64,000 nt of DNA from Sedimentisphaerales bacterium (GCA_028281535.1 JANQJS010000039.1:1-64000); one strand, 5' to 3'; numbered from the stretch's first letter, positions 15,728-25,805 are shown. Program-made: numbers and translations. Notes: generated by a model from the letters alone, not told the origin.

Positions 15728-18700
15728 TTATTGGATTTGTTCAAGTAATGTGTTAATGAGTTCAACATCAGCTTTTGTAAACGTGTTATTGCGTTCATGT
15801 AATGTCAGTGCCTGGCGAAGAATTGCCTGAGCTTTTTGATATTGTTCCAATGCAACCAGTGTTCGGCCATAATGTAAATGAACACCCGCGATATTGTTTT
15901 GAGACATATAATGTAATTTTAGGCATTTTTCATAGTCGTCCGCAGCTTTTTGATATTGTCCGAGTTTATAATAGATGGTGCCTCGTGTATCATATAAATC
16001 TGCGTAGAATTCATTCAGTTCAAGCCCTTTGGTGGCCAACGTCAATGCTTTTTGGTTTTCATTAAAGCTTTCGGATAAAATCCATGCTAAATTATTCAGT
16101 GATACAACATGGTTGGGTTGTATTTTTAAACTACTTTCTAGCCACTTTATCGCTTCAGATGGTCGATTGTTTTTCTGATGCAGATAAGCGAGTTGCCCCA
16201 TGATAGCTGTGTTGTCTGGTGAATAGGTCAGAAGCTTTTCTAGAAGTTTTTGTGCTATTTCTTGGCTTTCGTTACTATTTTGACTTGTAAGACCGCTTAC
16301 AAACTGCAAAAGAGGTTTGATAAATTTGGGGTGTTTCGATAGCCATTGTTCTGAGATGAGTAATACGTTATCCCATTTATTGTCGTGTGCAAGAAGTTTT
16401 AAATGTACCGTTAACAATTGTGGGTTGTTCGCATATTGATTTTTGACCCTGTCAATTTGCTTGTAGGCCTCTTCTTTATCAAATTTATGAAGGACTTGAA
16501 TTCGTTTTATTTCCAGGATAGCGAGATTTTGGTTGTTTTCAACTTCGTTAATTTCTTCGTTTAATAATTCCATTGCTTGTTGGATATTATTGTCTGCGAT
16601 GTGTAAATCAATAATCATTAAAAATATATTTATATCTTTTTCGTTTATGTCTTGGATACTGTTTAAGGTACTAATGGAAATTTTAGGTGACAAAATTGCC
16701 TCAGCTTTTGCTTTCAGTATGAGAAGAGGGACGTTGTTGTTAGCATTAATAAGGCCTTGGACTGCGGCATTTAATGCGTTGCCAGATTGTTTGTTTTTCA
16801 AGTACTGATTGCCAAGCAGTAACCATGCTTGAGTTAAATCTGATCGTTTTCTCGTAATCTGCTGTAGCAGATTGATTGCTTGATTGTGCGATTCCAGTGA
16901 ATTACTTGTTAGTAGTAATCTTGCTTTTAATAGTTGAGCTTCAAAGTCTGAAGGTGCTTTTTCCAGTACTTTTTCTAGGATGGATTCAGCCAGTTGAGTG
17001 TGTTTTTGATTTCTTGAATTGATCAACAGGTCGACACAATATTTTCGTATATTTAAATCTTCAGGGGCAAGTTCGACGGCTTTGAGTATCGAGGATACTG
17101 ATTCTTCATTGCGATTTATTTTATTATAAAAGTTGCTTTTTTCTATCCAGGCATTGGTGTCGTTGGGTGAGAGTTTGGTAGACTGTTCAATGTCTTGTAT
17201 GGCTAATTCCATTTGGTCTAGTGCCGCATATGTATTTGCTCGAATTCTATAGGATAAAGATGATTGGTAGTGTGTAATAAGTTTTTGGCAAATCTCTAAT
17301 GCTTGAGACCTGTTATTTTCTCTGAGAAAACAATCTATCATCATATTTGAAATTTGAATATTAAATGGTTCCTTCTGGATAAGAGTTTTGAGCATCTCTT
17401 TTGCCTGTGAAGTATTATTCAGGTCAAGATAAAGTTTTGCGAGCGTTGTTTTTAATTCAAGGTTTTTAGGCTCTTTTTTTATCAGATCTTTTAAGAGTGT
17501 TTCAGCCGATTGGTGTTCGCCTGCACGTAATTTTCTTTGTAGATGAAGGTAATCAAACCCAGGGTGGTTTAACTCTTTTTGTTGACTTACGTCTAAAAGT
17601 TTGTCGCCTTTGCTTGAATTACCTGTTAGGTAATAGAGGTGAATTGCCTGGTAAATCAAATCAGTATCATCTGGAAATTGTGATAATGCCTCTTCGCACT
17701 CCATTATGGCCAAGGATAATTTGTTTGTCTTTTTGTATGTTTCGATAAGTAATAGGCGTGAAGCTATATCATATGTATTGATTGCTAAGGATTCTTTAAG
17801 TAGACTAGTTATATTGTCGCTATGTTTTTGGAAATTGTTTTTGTTAAAAAGCAATAATGCTTCTTCGTACCGCCATCGGCTTCCGCTGTCACCTTCAATG
17901 TTTTTTAGTTCTTCAACTAATTCTTTTGCTTTTACCTCATCGTTGCGTATGGGGTCTGTTTTAAGCAACATTGCTTTAATTTTAATATCTAGGGGGTATT
18001 GATCTTTTAAGCTTGTTAGTAGGGCATATGCTTTAGAGCTTTCGTTCCATTTCTGGTAGCAACGAATAAGCATTAAGCTTAGTTTCTTTATGTCATCAGC
18101 ATTTTTTGTGCGTTCGATTGCTGATTTTAATATTGATTCACATGCTGTGTGGTCTTTTTCGTCTTGTAAAACATCAGCTAGTTTTATGTCGAATGCAATG
18201 GTTGTTGGGAAACGTTCGATTGCCTTCATTAGTTTGGATTTTGCTTGTTCACTTTCCTTTTTTGCTAGTAGCAGGTGAATTTCTGCCATTGTTGTTTTGG
18301 GTGAATTTGGAGCGATAGATTTTAGCTGGTCAATTATATTCTCCGCCTTTGAGAAATTTGAACGGTGGATTGCAAGATCAATCAATGTTGTATAGATCTT
18401 TGGACTTTCCGCTGCCTTGGCTTGTAAGGCAACCAGTCGTTTATCGATGTCATCAAAGAAATTTGAGTTTGAAGGCGTTTTTTCTTCAAGAAGAAAATTC
18501 ATTCTAGCTTTTAAGTATAAGAATTCAGCATTTAGATCGTTAGGGGCAATTTGTCGTGCTGTTCGAGCATGTTTTACTGCTTCTCTCCATTGTTGTGTTG
18601 TAATCATTAGATTAGCTAACTCTATATACCCACGGAATTCTGAGGGGTTTTCAGAGATTAAATTACGGAGTTGCTGTATGGCATCATAGGTGTTTCCAAG

Positions 18701-19924
18701 GCGTGAAGATATTCTTGCTATATTGAGTTGGATGTCAGTATTTTTATATCCCAGTTGCATTGCAGATCGCCAATGTCGAATGGCCTGCGTGTATTCGCCA
18801 TTAAGTTCTGCGATTTTACCTTCATAATTTTCAACTAAATGTGCTGCATAATTACGTTTTTTTATTTTTTGGATACCATCTCTGGCTTTGTCGAGTTGTT
18901 TAGCATTTATATAAAGTTCAACGGCATATGGTAAAAATTGCCATGGATAGTTTTTAAAAATTTCCAGACCCTGATCTGCGATTTCAACCTTTTTCTCATC
19001 TTCGAGATAGCTGGTGGCATAGAGTGCCCAGTATCTCCAGAGATTGTGACTTTGAGGGTCAATGGTTTGGGCTTTACTCAAATAGGTTTTTATCATGTCA
19101 GGGTTTTGAAGTTGGGTATAGATGCTTGCCAGTTTTAAATAAGATTCAAGTTCTTTCGATGTGTTTAAATCTTTTGATTTTACCAGGTCTTCTCTGGCTT
19201 TTTTGAATTCTCCCACTGATGTATAGTAATCCGCTCTGATAATATAGGCAAAAGCATCCTCAGGATTATTTTTAATCGCTTTGTCAAGCCAGGTGAGTGG
19301 GGATGTTGTAAATTCATCCGGTCTGAATTGTGCTAGTTTGCTAATGGCATCATAGGCTTGTATATCATTTGGGTAATCTTGTATAAATGATTCGTAGGCT
19401 TTGCCAGCTTCTTTATAATTACGTGTTTTTATTAAACAGAGCGCGTACAGTTTTTTGATTTCTTTGGTAGGATTGTTTGCCAGAGCTGTTTCAGCACGAA
19501 ACTTAGCTTCTTCAGGTGAATGTTTCAATAAATAGATTTGAATTAATTTTTCTTGCGCTAGCTTGGTATTTTCTGTAATCGATTTATTTTCGCGTTCGAT
19601 TTGTATCACATTCCGATATGCTTCAATGGCATAAGAACGATCCCCTTTTGAAATAGGAATGCGATTCATTTGTGATTCGGCATAATTCATTAAAATAGGG
19701 ATTTTTTCAATATTGTCAGGAGCCTTGGTGATATAGTGTCCAAGGAATTCGGCGGCTTGATCCCATCGCCCTTCTTCAAAAGCCTGTGTGCCTTTTTCCA
19801 GACCGACTTGGGCTTTGTTTGATCGATTTAATTTTCGTAGAACAATCGCAGTGACACCAAAAATGATGAAGCTGATTAAAACGACGAGAATTAATTTCCA
19901 GTTTACCCTGTTCATATTTACCAT
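15728..19924 (-). CDS. Giant TPR protein (PrsT-like, exosortase-associated)
   Basis: A 1398-aa protein with one N-terminal membrane helix (about residues 9-28, WKLILVVLISFIIFGVTAIV) and then almost continuous tetratricopeptide repeats to the C-terminus, for example AFEEGRWDQAAEFLGHYIT, and LYDTRGTIYYKLGQYQKAAD near the end. A protein of this type, called PrsT, is a common member of PEP-CTERM/exosortase EPS loci in proteobacteria, where it is thought to be a periplasmic or membrane scaffold; its exact job is unknown. The position next to the sugar transferase, Wzc and exosortase genes fits. The start at 19924 has AAAGAG upstream; an internal ATG (Met4) has no such site. TPR proteins diverge fast, so the PrsT label is from architecture and context. 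Confidence 0.75.
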   Translation of the reverse strand: MVNMNRVNWKLILVVLISFIIFGVTAIVLRKLNRSNKAQVGLEKGTQAFEEGRWDQAAEFLGHYITKAPDNIEKIPILMNYAESQMNRIPISKGDRSYAIEAYRNVIQIERENKSITENTKLAQEKLIQIYLLKHSPEEAKFRAETALANNPTKEIKKLYALCLIKTRNYKEAGKAYESFIQDYPNDIQAYDAISKLAQFRPDEFTTSPLTWLDKAIKNNPEDAFAYIIRADYYTSVGEFKKAREDLVKSKDLNTSKELESYLKLASIYTQLQNPDMIKTYLSKAQTIDPQSHNLWRYWALYATSYLEDEKKVEIADQGLEIFKNYPWQFLPYAVELYINAKQLDKARDGIQKIKKRNYAAHLVENYEGKIAELNGEYTQAIRHWRSAMQLGYKNTDIQLNIARISSRLGNTYDAIQQLRNLISENPSEFRGYIELANLMITTQQWREAVKHARTARQIAPNDLNAEFLYLKARMNFLLEEKTPSNSNFFDDIDKRLVALQAKAAESPKIYTTLIDLAIHRSNFSKAENIIDQLKSIAPNSPKTTMAEIHLLLAKKESEQAKSKLMKAIERFPTTIAFDIKLADVLQDEKDHTACESILKSAIERTKNADDIKKLSLMLIRCYQKWNESSKAYALLTSLKDQYPLDIKIKAMLLKTDPIRNDEVKAKELVEELKNIEGDSGSRWRYEEALLLFNKNNFQKHSDNITSLLKESLAINTYDIASRLLLIETYKKTNKLSLAIMECEEALSQFPDDTDLIYQAIHLYYLTGNSSKGDKLLDVSQQKELNHPGFDYLHLQRKLRAGEHQSAETLLKDLIKKEPKNLELKTTLAKLYLDLNNTSQAKEMLKTLIQKEPFNIQISNMMIDCFLRENNRSQALEICQKLITHYQSSLSYRIRANTYAALDQMELAIQDIEQSTKLSPNDTNAWIEKSNFYNKINRNEESVSSILKAVELAPEDLNIRKYCVDLLINSRNQKHTQLAESILEKVLEKAPSDFEAQLLKARLLLTSNSLESHNQAINLLQQITRKRSDLTQAWLLLGNQYLKNKQSGNALNAAVQGLINANNNVPLLILKAKAEAILSPKISISTLNSIQDINEKDINIFLMIIDLHIADNNIQQAMELLNEEINEVENNQNLAILEIKRIQVLHKFDKEEAYKQIDRVKNQYANNPQLLTVHLKLLAHDNKWDNVLLISEQWLSKHPKFIKPLLQFVSGLTSQNSNESQEIAQKLLEKLLTYSPDNTAIMGQLAYLHQKNNRPSEAIKWLESSLKIQPNHVVSLNNLAWILSESFNENQKALTLATKGLELNEFYADLYDTRGTIYYKLGQYQKAADDYEKCLKLHYMSQNNIAGVHLHYGRTLVALEQYQKAQAILRQALTLHERNNTFTKADVELINTLLEQIQ

Positions 19925-19946
19925 AAGTTATGCTCTTTAACGTTGA

Positions 19947-21620
19947 TTAGAAAAGGTTGTTTATAAATCGTACAAAAAGTTGTTTGACGGTTGCCCAGCA
20001 AATCCAAAGGTCTTTTTTAATAGAGATGTTTTTAACATATTGCGTGTCATAATAGACCCATTCCTGGAAGTCTTGTGATTGTTGTCTGGTGCGGCATACT
20101 TGCCAGAGCCCAGTAATTCCTGGGCGGACTGACAGTCGCGCATCTCGCCAGGGGGGGCATAAAGAATTTTCTTTTTCCGGCGAAGGTCGCGGGCCTACCA
20201 AGCTCATTTCACCCATCAAGACGTTGATAAACTGGGGGATCTCATCCAAGCATGTTTCGCGTAGAAAGTGTCCCACACCATTAATACGTGGGTCGTCTTC
20301 AATTTTGAATTGAGGTCCATCTACTTCATTAATAAATCGTAATGCGGCTTGTAAATCATCTGCGCCAACGACCATACTTCTAAATTTCCAGCATTTAAAT
20401 TCTTTGCCATGAAGTCCCTGGCGTTTATGGCCAAAAAAGACAGGGCCAGGGGATGAAATTTTAATCACCAGGGCAATGATTGGGATAATGGGCGAAAATA
20501 ATGTTAAGACAATAACAGCAGCGATAATATCAAAAAGACGTTTTAGATGGTTTTGATAGCATAGCCCTTTCCATGTACGGAAATTATTAATTTGCTCAAC
20601 TTTTGATACTGCCCGTGTATTATAAAGATAGCTGTGGTAATATTCCCCTTTGTCATCTTGGGGGTTTGTTACTTGATGTGTGTGGTCCTGTTCAAATACA
20701 AATTTATTTTCGATGATCATTTGATCATTGATCTGAGTATTTGATGGAATCATGGATGAACGAATGAGGGTATTTTCACCTATTTCAATATTGTTTCCAA
20801 TGATGGTTGGGCCCACAATAACGCTACCCTTTCCAATTTTAACGTTGTTGCCTATATAAACATCATCAAAGACTCTGACGGATTGATGAATATTGTTTTG
20901 ATAGTGATTGTTTTGTTGGGATTGAGATAAATAGCTGTTTTTTAGGTGATTTCTTAAAATGTTAAGTAAATCTGATTTAGAATTTAAATCCAATCGTGAA
21001 CCTGCAACATCCAGACTGATAATTTTCAAATCATTATTTTTACTATTTTCTATAAAACGATGATAGTCGAGTGGAATATTTTTCTCAGGAGAAATTTTAC
21101 TCACTTGACTAGGTTTAATATATAGCCTGTGTGGCCAGTTTGAACCAGGATCTGTTATACGGGCAGATGCATTGTATCGTCGACTGAAGCCTGCAATTTT
21201 ATCCTGTGTTGTAAATCTTACTTTTTCTCGATACGATAATAATTCGGGTGAAACATTGATTTCAATAATGTCAGCATCAATGTTTTTGAAAACTTCCTTA
21301 AGTATTGATTTATCAATATGTGTTCGATATTGACCATTGATTAACTGAATATAGGTTCCATTTGCGTTTATGGAATTAAGATCTAAATTAAATGAATCGG
21401 CCTTAGAATCAAATTTCGTAATGTGTTTGTTATTTTGGTTGTTAAAATAATCACAGGAATCAGGAATCAGAAGGTGTACAGGTTTTTTCTCTAAGCTATT
21501 GATTGAGGCTGTGATACGGTCCAAAACCATTTGGGTCATCAATGTGCAATGCTTTGCTAAGCGCATAAAGAGCCCGTTTGGGTTATCAATGAAATGATGA
21601 TGAAAAATGATATAATTCAT
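19947..21620 (-). CDS. Sugar transferase with N-terminal beta-helix domain (WcaJ/WbaP-type)
   Basis: A 557-aa protein. The C-terminal part (about 355-557) is a bacterial sugar transferase that primes polysaccharide synthesis by moving a sugar phosphate to undecaprenyl phosphate: a membrane helix (DIIAAVIVLTLFSPIIPIIA), then SPGPVFFGHKRQGLHGKEF, KCWKFRSMV, DEIPQFINVLMGEMSLVGPR and RPGITGLWQV, all conserved in the family. Instead of the usual membrane N-terminus, residues about 245-305 form a left-handed beta-helix of hexapeptide repeats (VFDDVYIGNNVKIGKGSVIV), preceded by about 240 residues without clear homology that may be a decayed nucleotidyltransferase. The same overall order (domain, hexapeptide repeats, membrane enzyme) occurs in the exosortase fusion at 23904. 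It follows Wzc in the operon. Confidence 0.85.
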   Translation of the reverse strand: MNYIIFHHHFIDNPNGLFMRLAKHCTLMTQMVLDRITASINSLEKKPVHLLIPDSCDYFNNQNNKHITKFDSKADSFNLDLNSINANGTYIQLINGQYRTHIDKSILKEVFKNIDADIIEINVSPELLSYREKVRFTTQDKIAGFSRRYNASARITDPGSNWPHRLYIKPSQVSKISPEKNIPLDYHRFIENSKNNDLKIISLDVAGSRLDLNSKSDLLNILRNHLKNSYLSQSQQNNHYQNNIHQSVRVFDDVYIGNNVKIGKGSVIVGPTIIGNNIEIGENTLIRSSMIPSNTQINDQMIIENKFVFEQDHTHQVTNPQDDKGEYYHSYLYNTRAVSKVEQINNFRTWKGLCYQNHLKRLFDIIAAVIVLTLFSPIIPIIALVIKISSPGPVFFGHKRQGLHGKEFKCWKFRSMVVGADDLQAALRFINEVDGPQFKIEDDPRINGVGHFLRETCLDEIPQFINVLMGEMSLVGPRPSPEKENSLCPPWRDARLSVRPGITGLWQVCRTRQQSQDFQEWVYYDTQYVKNISIKKDLWICWATVKQLFVRFINNLF

Positions 21621-21641
21621 TACAGGATTATCGTATCGAGT

Positions 21642-23876
21642 CTAGTTATCTTGTTTTGTGTTTTGCAGAAGTAGTGGTCGATTATCATCACTGCGACGGC
21701 GTTTTCCTCGGCCGGCACCAGAATAATACCCATAACCATAACGATGGTAGCCACTGCCTGTGTTGACACTATGTAAGACGGTACCAAGTACCCTTGCGTT
21801 GATTCTTGATAATCGTTGGTATGCTTCTTTGAGATCTGGCGCTGCTGTTTGACCAGAGTAGCTTACAAGTACGACCGCATCAGCCATTTTACTCCATAAG
21901 AGGGCGTCCGATGCTGCGAGTAGTGGTGCTGTATCGATAATAATATGATCGTACTCTTGGCTGATTTTTCGAATGATGTCTGCGGATTCTTTACGAGCGA
22001 TTAATTCAAAGGTGCCAGCAATATTAAATGGATCAGCAGTGAGGACATGTAAGCCGATTTCCTGTACAATGCTGACGGCATTTTCGATTTCAAGTGCCCC
22101 CATGAGTACCTTTTGGAGGCCACCCGGTTTTCCATTCAAAGACAAAGCTTGTCCAATATCAGGTTTCCTAAAGTCGCCATCAATCAATAATACTTTTTTA
22201 CCACCTTTAGCCATGCTGGATGCCAGGTTAATTGAGAAAGTTGTTTTACCTTCTTGGACGCCTGCACTGGTTACAATCAAGATGTCAGGAATACCCTCTC
22301 CTGCAAAGAGCCCCAGATTTGCTCGAATGGCCTGGTAATCATCGGCGACCTGTTGGGGTAATGCTTCCCTTTCCATTTGGTTCAAACCTGTTGTGGTTCC
22401 GAGAACCGGTAGGTCGACACAGCGTAAAACATCATCGGGTGTACGTAAGCTGGAGTCTAATTTGCTAAGTAAAAAGGCCAATAGCAACCCTAAGGCAAAT
22501 GATCCGGCCACGGCACCGCCCATCATTTTTTTGCGTTTATCAAATGGTCCGCTGGTATTGGCTTTGTATGCAATTGAAACTCGGGCTGGGCGTTTATCCT
22601 CTAATTCTGCTTGTTGAATGGCTTTATCAATTTGAGTTTTCTTTTCTTTTTCAAGTATTAGTTTGTCTTTCAGATCCTGAATTCGTAATTGAACATCACT
22701 AAGACCTTTGGTAGCACCTTCTTCTTCCGCTAGCATGTTGCGGTAGATATTAATAAATTCTGTTGTTTCTTCTATTTGTGTTTCAAGTTCTTTGATTTTA
22801 GATTCTTTGTTTCGAGATTGCTGTTTTTCCATCATTTGGGTAAATTCTTCAGCAACAGATACCTTCAGTTCAGATAAGTTTTTTTCCAATGAGTTGACTG
22901 TCTTGACGGCAAGTTGATAGTCCGGATGCTCTTCGTTAACCAATTCTCTTAGTCGTATCAAAGCTCTTTGTTCATCAGCAATTTCGCTGCTGAGATTCTG
23001 AATACGAGCGTCTGCGTTGATGTAGCTGGTTTGGCTTGCCATCATTTCATTGACGGAGATGGTGTGCTTGTCAATTTTATTAAGAATATTTAATTGAGCG
23101 GTTAAGTTGAATTTCTTAATTTCATTTCTAGTGACTTCGGACTGAAATGTTTTAATTTTCTCAAGGTTATTTGCCTGACGGCTTGTGAGCATGTCTTCCA
23201 TGCCATATTCACGTGCCAAGTCATTGATATCTTTTTGCTTTAGAATGATTGAATTCATCGTTGTATCTTGAAGTTCTTTCAACGTATTAAGCCTATTGCC
23301 TTCGCCTTGAGATTGATTTTCAATATCAACAGCAATATAGGCGTTGAGAAAAGCGTTGACCACTGCTTCGGATTCATCGGGTACGGTGGTGCTCATAATT
23401 ATTTTTAGGTATTCATTATTTTTGTCAGGAACAATATGAATAATTTCTTTGTCTATAAAGCTACGCAGGACCTGTACCGGGTTGCTACCTGGGGCGAAAA
23501 TTGAAAGTCCTTCATCGCGAAGAGAATCGGCAACACGTCGTAAAATAATATCGCGTTGGATCAGATCCGCCTGGGTATTTTTAAACATTTGATAGTTAGA
23601 AATTTCCCCAGAATCTTTGGCTCCAGTCAAAATGTTCGTTAGTATGGGTTTAATCTGGATTGCACCAACGGATGAATAGGTTGGTTTTGTTTTATGCCAG
23701 ATCAATGGTATTGCTGTACCGCTAACAACTAGCATCGTAAGAACAATGATGTACCATCGCCGCAAGACAGGACCAATGATGTCCATGATATTACCTTGCG
23801 GTTCCTCGGACGTGTTGTCCACAAAGGTATACTCTTCCGAGATAGGCTGTGGCTCGAATTTTTCGATGTTACTCAT
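21642..23876 (-). CDS. Wzc-like polysaccharide co-polymerase/tyrosine kinase
   Basis: A 744-aa inner-membrane protein that links polymer length control with autokinase activity. Order: cytoplasmic N-terminus, membrane helix (about 37-57, WYIIVLTMLVVSGTAIPLI), periplasmic Wzz-type domain, long coiled coil (about 190-430), second membrane helix (about 453-473, GAVAGSFALGLLLAFLL), then a cytoplasmic BY-kinase domain (about 520-700). Kinase motifs: Walker A in SAGVQEGKTTFSINLA, Walker A' VLLIDGDFRKPDIG, Walker B HIIIDTAPLL. The tail has a Tyr cluster (YHRYGYGYYSG), the usual autophosphorylation site, followed by a basic RGKRRR segment. A clear AGGAGA precedes the ATG at 23876. The outer-membrane partner is the Wza-like lipoprotein at 13768. 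Confidence 0.92.
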   Translation of the reverse strand: MSNIEKFEPQPISEEYTFVDNTSEEPQGNIMDIIGPVLRRWYIIVLTMLVVSGTAIPLIWHKTKPTYSSVGAIQIKPILTNILTGAKDSGEISNYQMFKNTQADLIQRDIILRRVADSLRDEGLSIFAPGSNPVQVLRSFIDKEIIHIVPDKNNEYLKIIMSTTVPDESEAVVNAFLNAYIAVDIENQSQGEGNRLNTLKELQDTTMNSIILKQKDINDLAREYGMEDMLTSRQANNLEKIKTFQSEVTRNEIKKFNLTAQLNILNKIDKHTISVNEMMASQTSYINADARIQNLSSEIADEQRALIRLRELVNEEHPDYQLAVKTVNSLEKNLSELKVSVAEEFTQMMEKQQSRNKESKIKELETQIEETTEFINIYRNMLAEEEGATKGLSDVQLRIQDLKDKLILEKEKKTQIDKAIQQAELEDKRPARVSIAYKANTSGPFDKRKKMMGGAVAGSFALGLLLAFLLSKLDSSLRTPDDVLRCVDLPVLGTTTGLNQMEREALPQQVADDYQAIRANLGLFAGEGIPDILIVTSAGVQEGKTTFSINLASSMAKGGKKVLLIDGDFRKPDIGQALSLNGKPGGLQKVLMGALEIENAVSIVQEIGLHVLTADPFNIAGTFELIARKESADIIRKISQEYDHIIIDTAPLLAASDALLWSKMADAVVLVSYSGQTAAPDLKEAYQRLSRINARVLGTVLHSVNTGSGYHRYGYGYYSGAGRGKRRRSDDNRPLLLQNTKQDN

Positions 23877-23903
23877 GAGACGATTCTCCTGTATATCAGC
23901 AAT

Positions 23904-25805
23904 TTAACTTAATGCTTCTTTTCTGACTAATATTTGATCCTGGTTTTTAGGTTCTGTTAGGATCAATTTATTTAGAAACTGAAATTCAAGTACGATAAAT
24001 AAGATGGCAAGCGGCATCATGGCGAAACCACCAAAATCATGAAACCATTTTTCCCAATCTGGCCCTTCTAGATAGGTAAACATGATTGCCGTTAATGTAA
24101 GCCTTATGGTATTACATAATAATGCGATAGGAATACATGAAAGCATACCTACAGCTTTATGCCAGAAAGGGCCTTTGTATATTAGAGTAACCAGTCCACA
24201 TACAACAAAAAATGCTGTGACCATACGTAGTCCATTGCAGGCTTCAGCAATGGCTACGCTGGTGTATTCTTCCTGCATATTGGATCGTAAATGGATAATA
24301 TTGCCCTGATTATTTACATCATAGCCGATCATTTCAAGTGTAAAGATGGACGATTCTGTTGCCCATGTTTGCAGTGGGGTTGTTATTGTTTTTTGGATGC
24401 TATTAGGAAGCGGGAGCATAAGAAATAAGAATAACATAATGGTTAATACTGTTTTAAATGCTTTCCAGCCCATGAACATCCAGAATAACACAATGATACT
24501 CAATACAAATGAGATGCGTTCCAATGATTGAAGCCATGTCCAGAGCCCATAAAAACGCAGGCCCTGCACTAATAGTAGCGCAAGACATCCCCATAGTAAA
24601 ATGGGTTTATATTGGTGCAATACGATTTGGTGGCGTCTTTTCCAAAAAACGACTCCAGCAATGATGGGCACCAAGGCGCCGCAAGCGTATTCATCATTAT
24701 CAAACCAGATATGGAAAAGGTCTTGTATTATTTTGGAGTATGAAAAGCTTACCGCAATAATTAAAAGTGTAAATCCGATCCATAGGTTTTTATGTAAAAC
24801 CATAGTTAAATTCTGTATGAGTGAAGGTCGTGGGCAAAGGATTGCTTTATCTTGTGCTAAAGTATTTACAGGTAATGTGACATTTTTGTCGATTAAACAA
24901 CGTTCTAAATGACAATTGTCCGAAATAATGGTATTGTCCCAGACGATACTGTGGTCTACGAGCGATTGTTGTTTAATCTGTGTTTTTTCATGAATAATAG
25001 CTGGGCCTAGTATTATGGCGTTTTCTTCAATGATGGCATTATTCATAATCACAGCTGGTCCAACGATTTTTGCATTGGGGTGCACCGTGGCGGAAGGATC
25101 TATCCAGACGTTTTCATTTGATTCAAGTGATTTTCTTTTCAAATAATCAGACATTGCGGCAAGGTAACTTTCTTTTTCACGAAAATTACCTAATGCATAG
25201 GGGAGTCGAACAATATCGATATGTTTGCCAGATCGAATTAATTCCGGAATCAGTGTTTCTTTGATATCGCAGTAGCCATCATTGGGAATGAAATCCATGA
25301 TATTAGGATTGCAAATATAAACACCGGCTGCTTCGCTGGAAGGTTTATATTCACTAACATTTGGATTGAGTGCCACTGTCATGGTTGAATGATGATGATT
25401 ATGCGGCTCTATTAATAATTGTATATCAACTTGGTTGACCATGCTTCCTTGAAAGATCACTAGTAAATCATTGGGGCGAATAGTTACCTGAGATTGTTCT
25501 ATTGCGTAGCGAATGCATCCAGCCGTTCCCATAGGTAATTTTTCCTCGAGGAATTCCAACTGCATACCATGATAATTTTTCAAGGATTCTTTTAGTGATG
25601 TTGGATCATCATAAGAGCATATAATGGCTTGCTTAAGACCCTGTTCCGACAGACTGTCTAATAAGCGGTGTAAAGCCGTTTTGTCTAATACTGGCCACAG
25701 TGTGGTCGGGAGATTAGAGGCGATAGGGCAGCGTCCAAAATCTTTCTTACCGATTAGGATAATGGCTATCATGTTTTGTGGATGATCTTTAAATTCTGAG
25801 TTCAT
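23904..25805 (-). CDS. Pseudo-nucleotidyltransferase/beta-helix/exosortase fusion
   Basis: A 633-aa protein with three parts. Residues 1-230 have the fold pattern of an NDP-sugar nucleotidyltransferase but appear inactive: the Gly-rich loop is LIGKKDFG (17-24) instead of LAGGxGTRL, the PKP motif reads PTT, and the metal-binding GD reads GS (120-121), while MGTAG (92-96) is retained. Residues about 232-310 are hexapeptide repeats of a left-handed beta-helix (VHPNAKIVGPAVIMNNAIIE). Residues about 335-620 are a polytopic exosortase, a transpeptidase-like sorting enzyme for C-terminal tails such as PEP-CTERM, with Cys523 in EACNGLR, Arg568 in CNTIRLT and His589 in FHDFGGF. The ATG overlaps the stop of rmlD (ATGA). 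Exosortases are normally only the membrane part. Confidence 0.9.
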   Translation of the reverse strand: MNSEFKDHPQNMIAIILIGKKDFGRCPIASNLPTTLWPVLDKTALHRLLDSLSEQGLKQAIICSYDDPTSLKESLKNYHGMQLEFLEEKLPMGTAGCIRYAIEQSQVTIRPNDLLVIFQGSMVNQVDIQLLIEPHNHHHSTMTVALNPNVSEYKPSSEAAGVYICNPNIMDFIPNDGYCDIKETLIPELIRSGKHIDIVRLPYALGNFREKESYLAAMSDYLKRKSLESNENVWIDPSATVHPNAKIVGPAVIMNNAIIEENAIILGPAIIHEKTQIKQQSLVDHSIVWDNTIISDNCHLERCLIDKNVTLPVNTLAQDKAILCPRPSLIQNLTMVLHKNLWIGFTLLIIAVSFSYSKIIQDLFHIWFDNDEYACGALVPIIAGVVFWKRRHQIVLHQYKPILLWGCLALLLVQGLRFYGLWTWLQSLERISFVLSIIVLFWMFMGWKAFKTVLTIMLFLFLMLPLPNSIQKTITTPLQTWATESSIFTLEMIGYDVNNQGNIIHLRSNMQEEYTSVAIAEACNGLRMVTAFFVVCGLVTLIYKGPFWHKAVGMLSCIPIALLCNTIRLTLTAIMFTYLEGPDWEKWFHDFGGFAMMPLAILFIVLEFQFLNKLILTEPKNQDQILVRKEALS

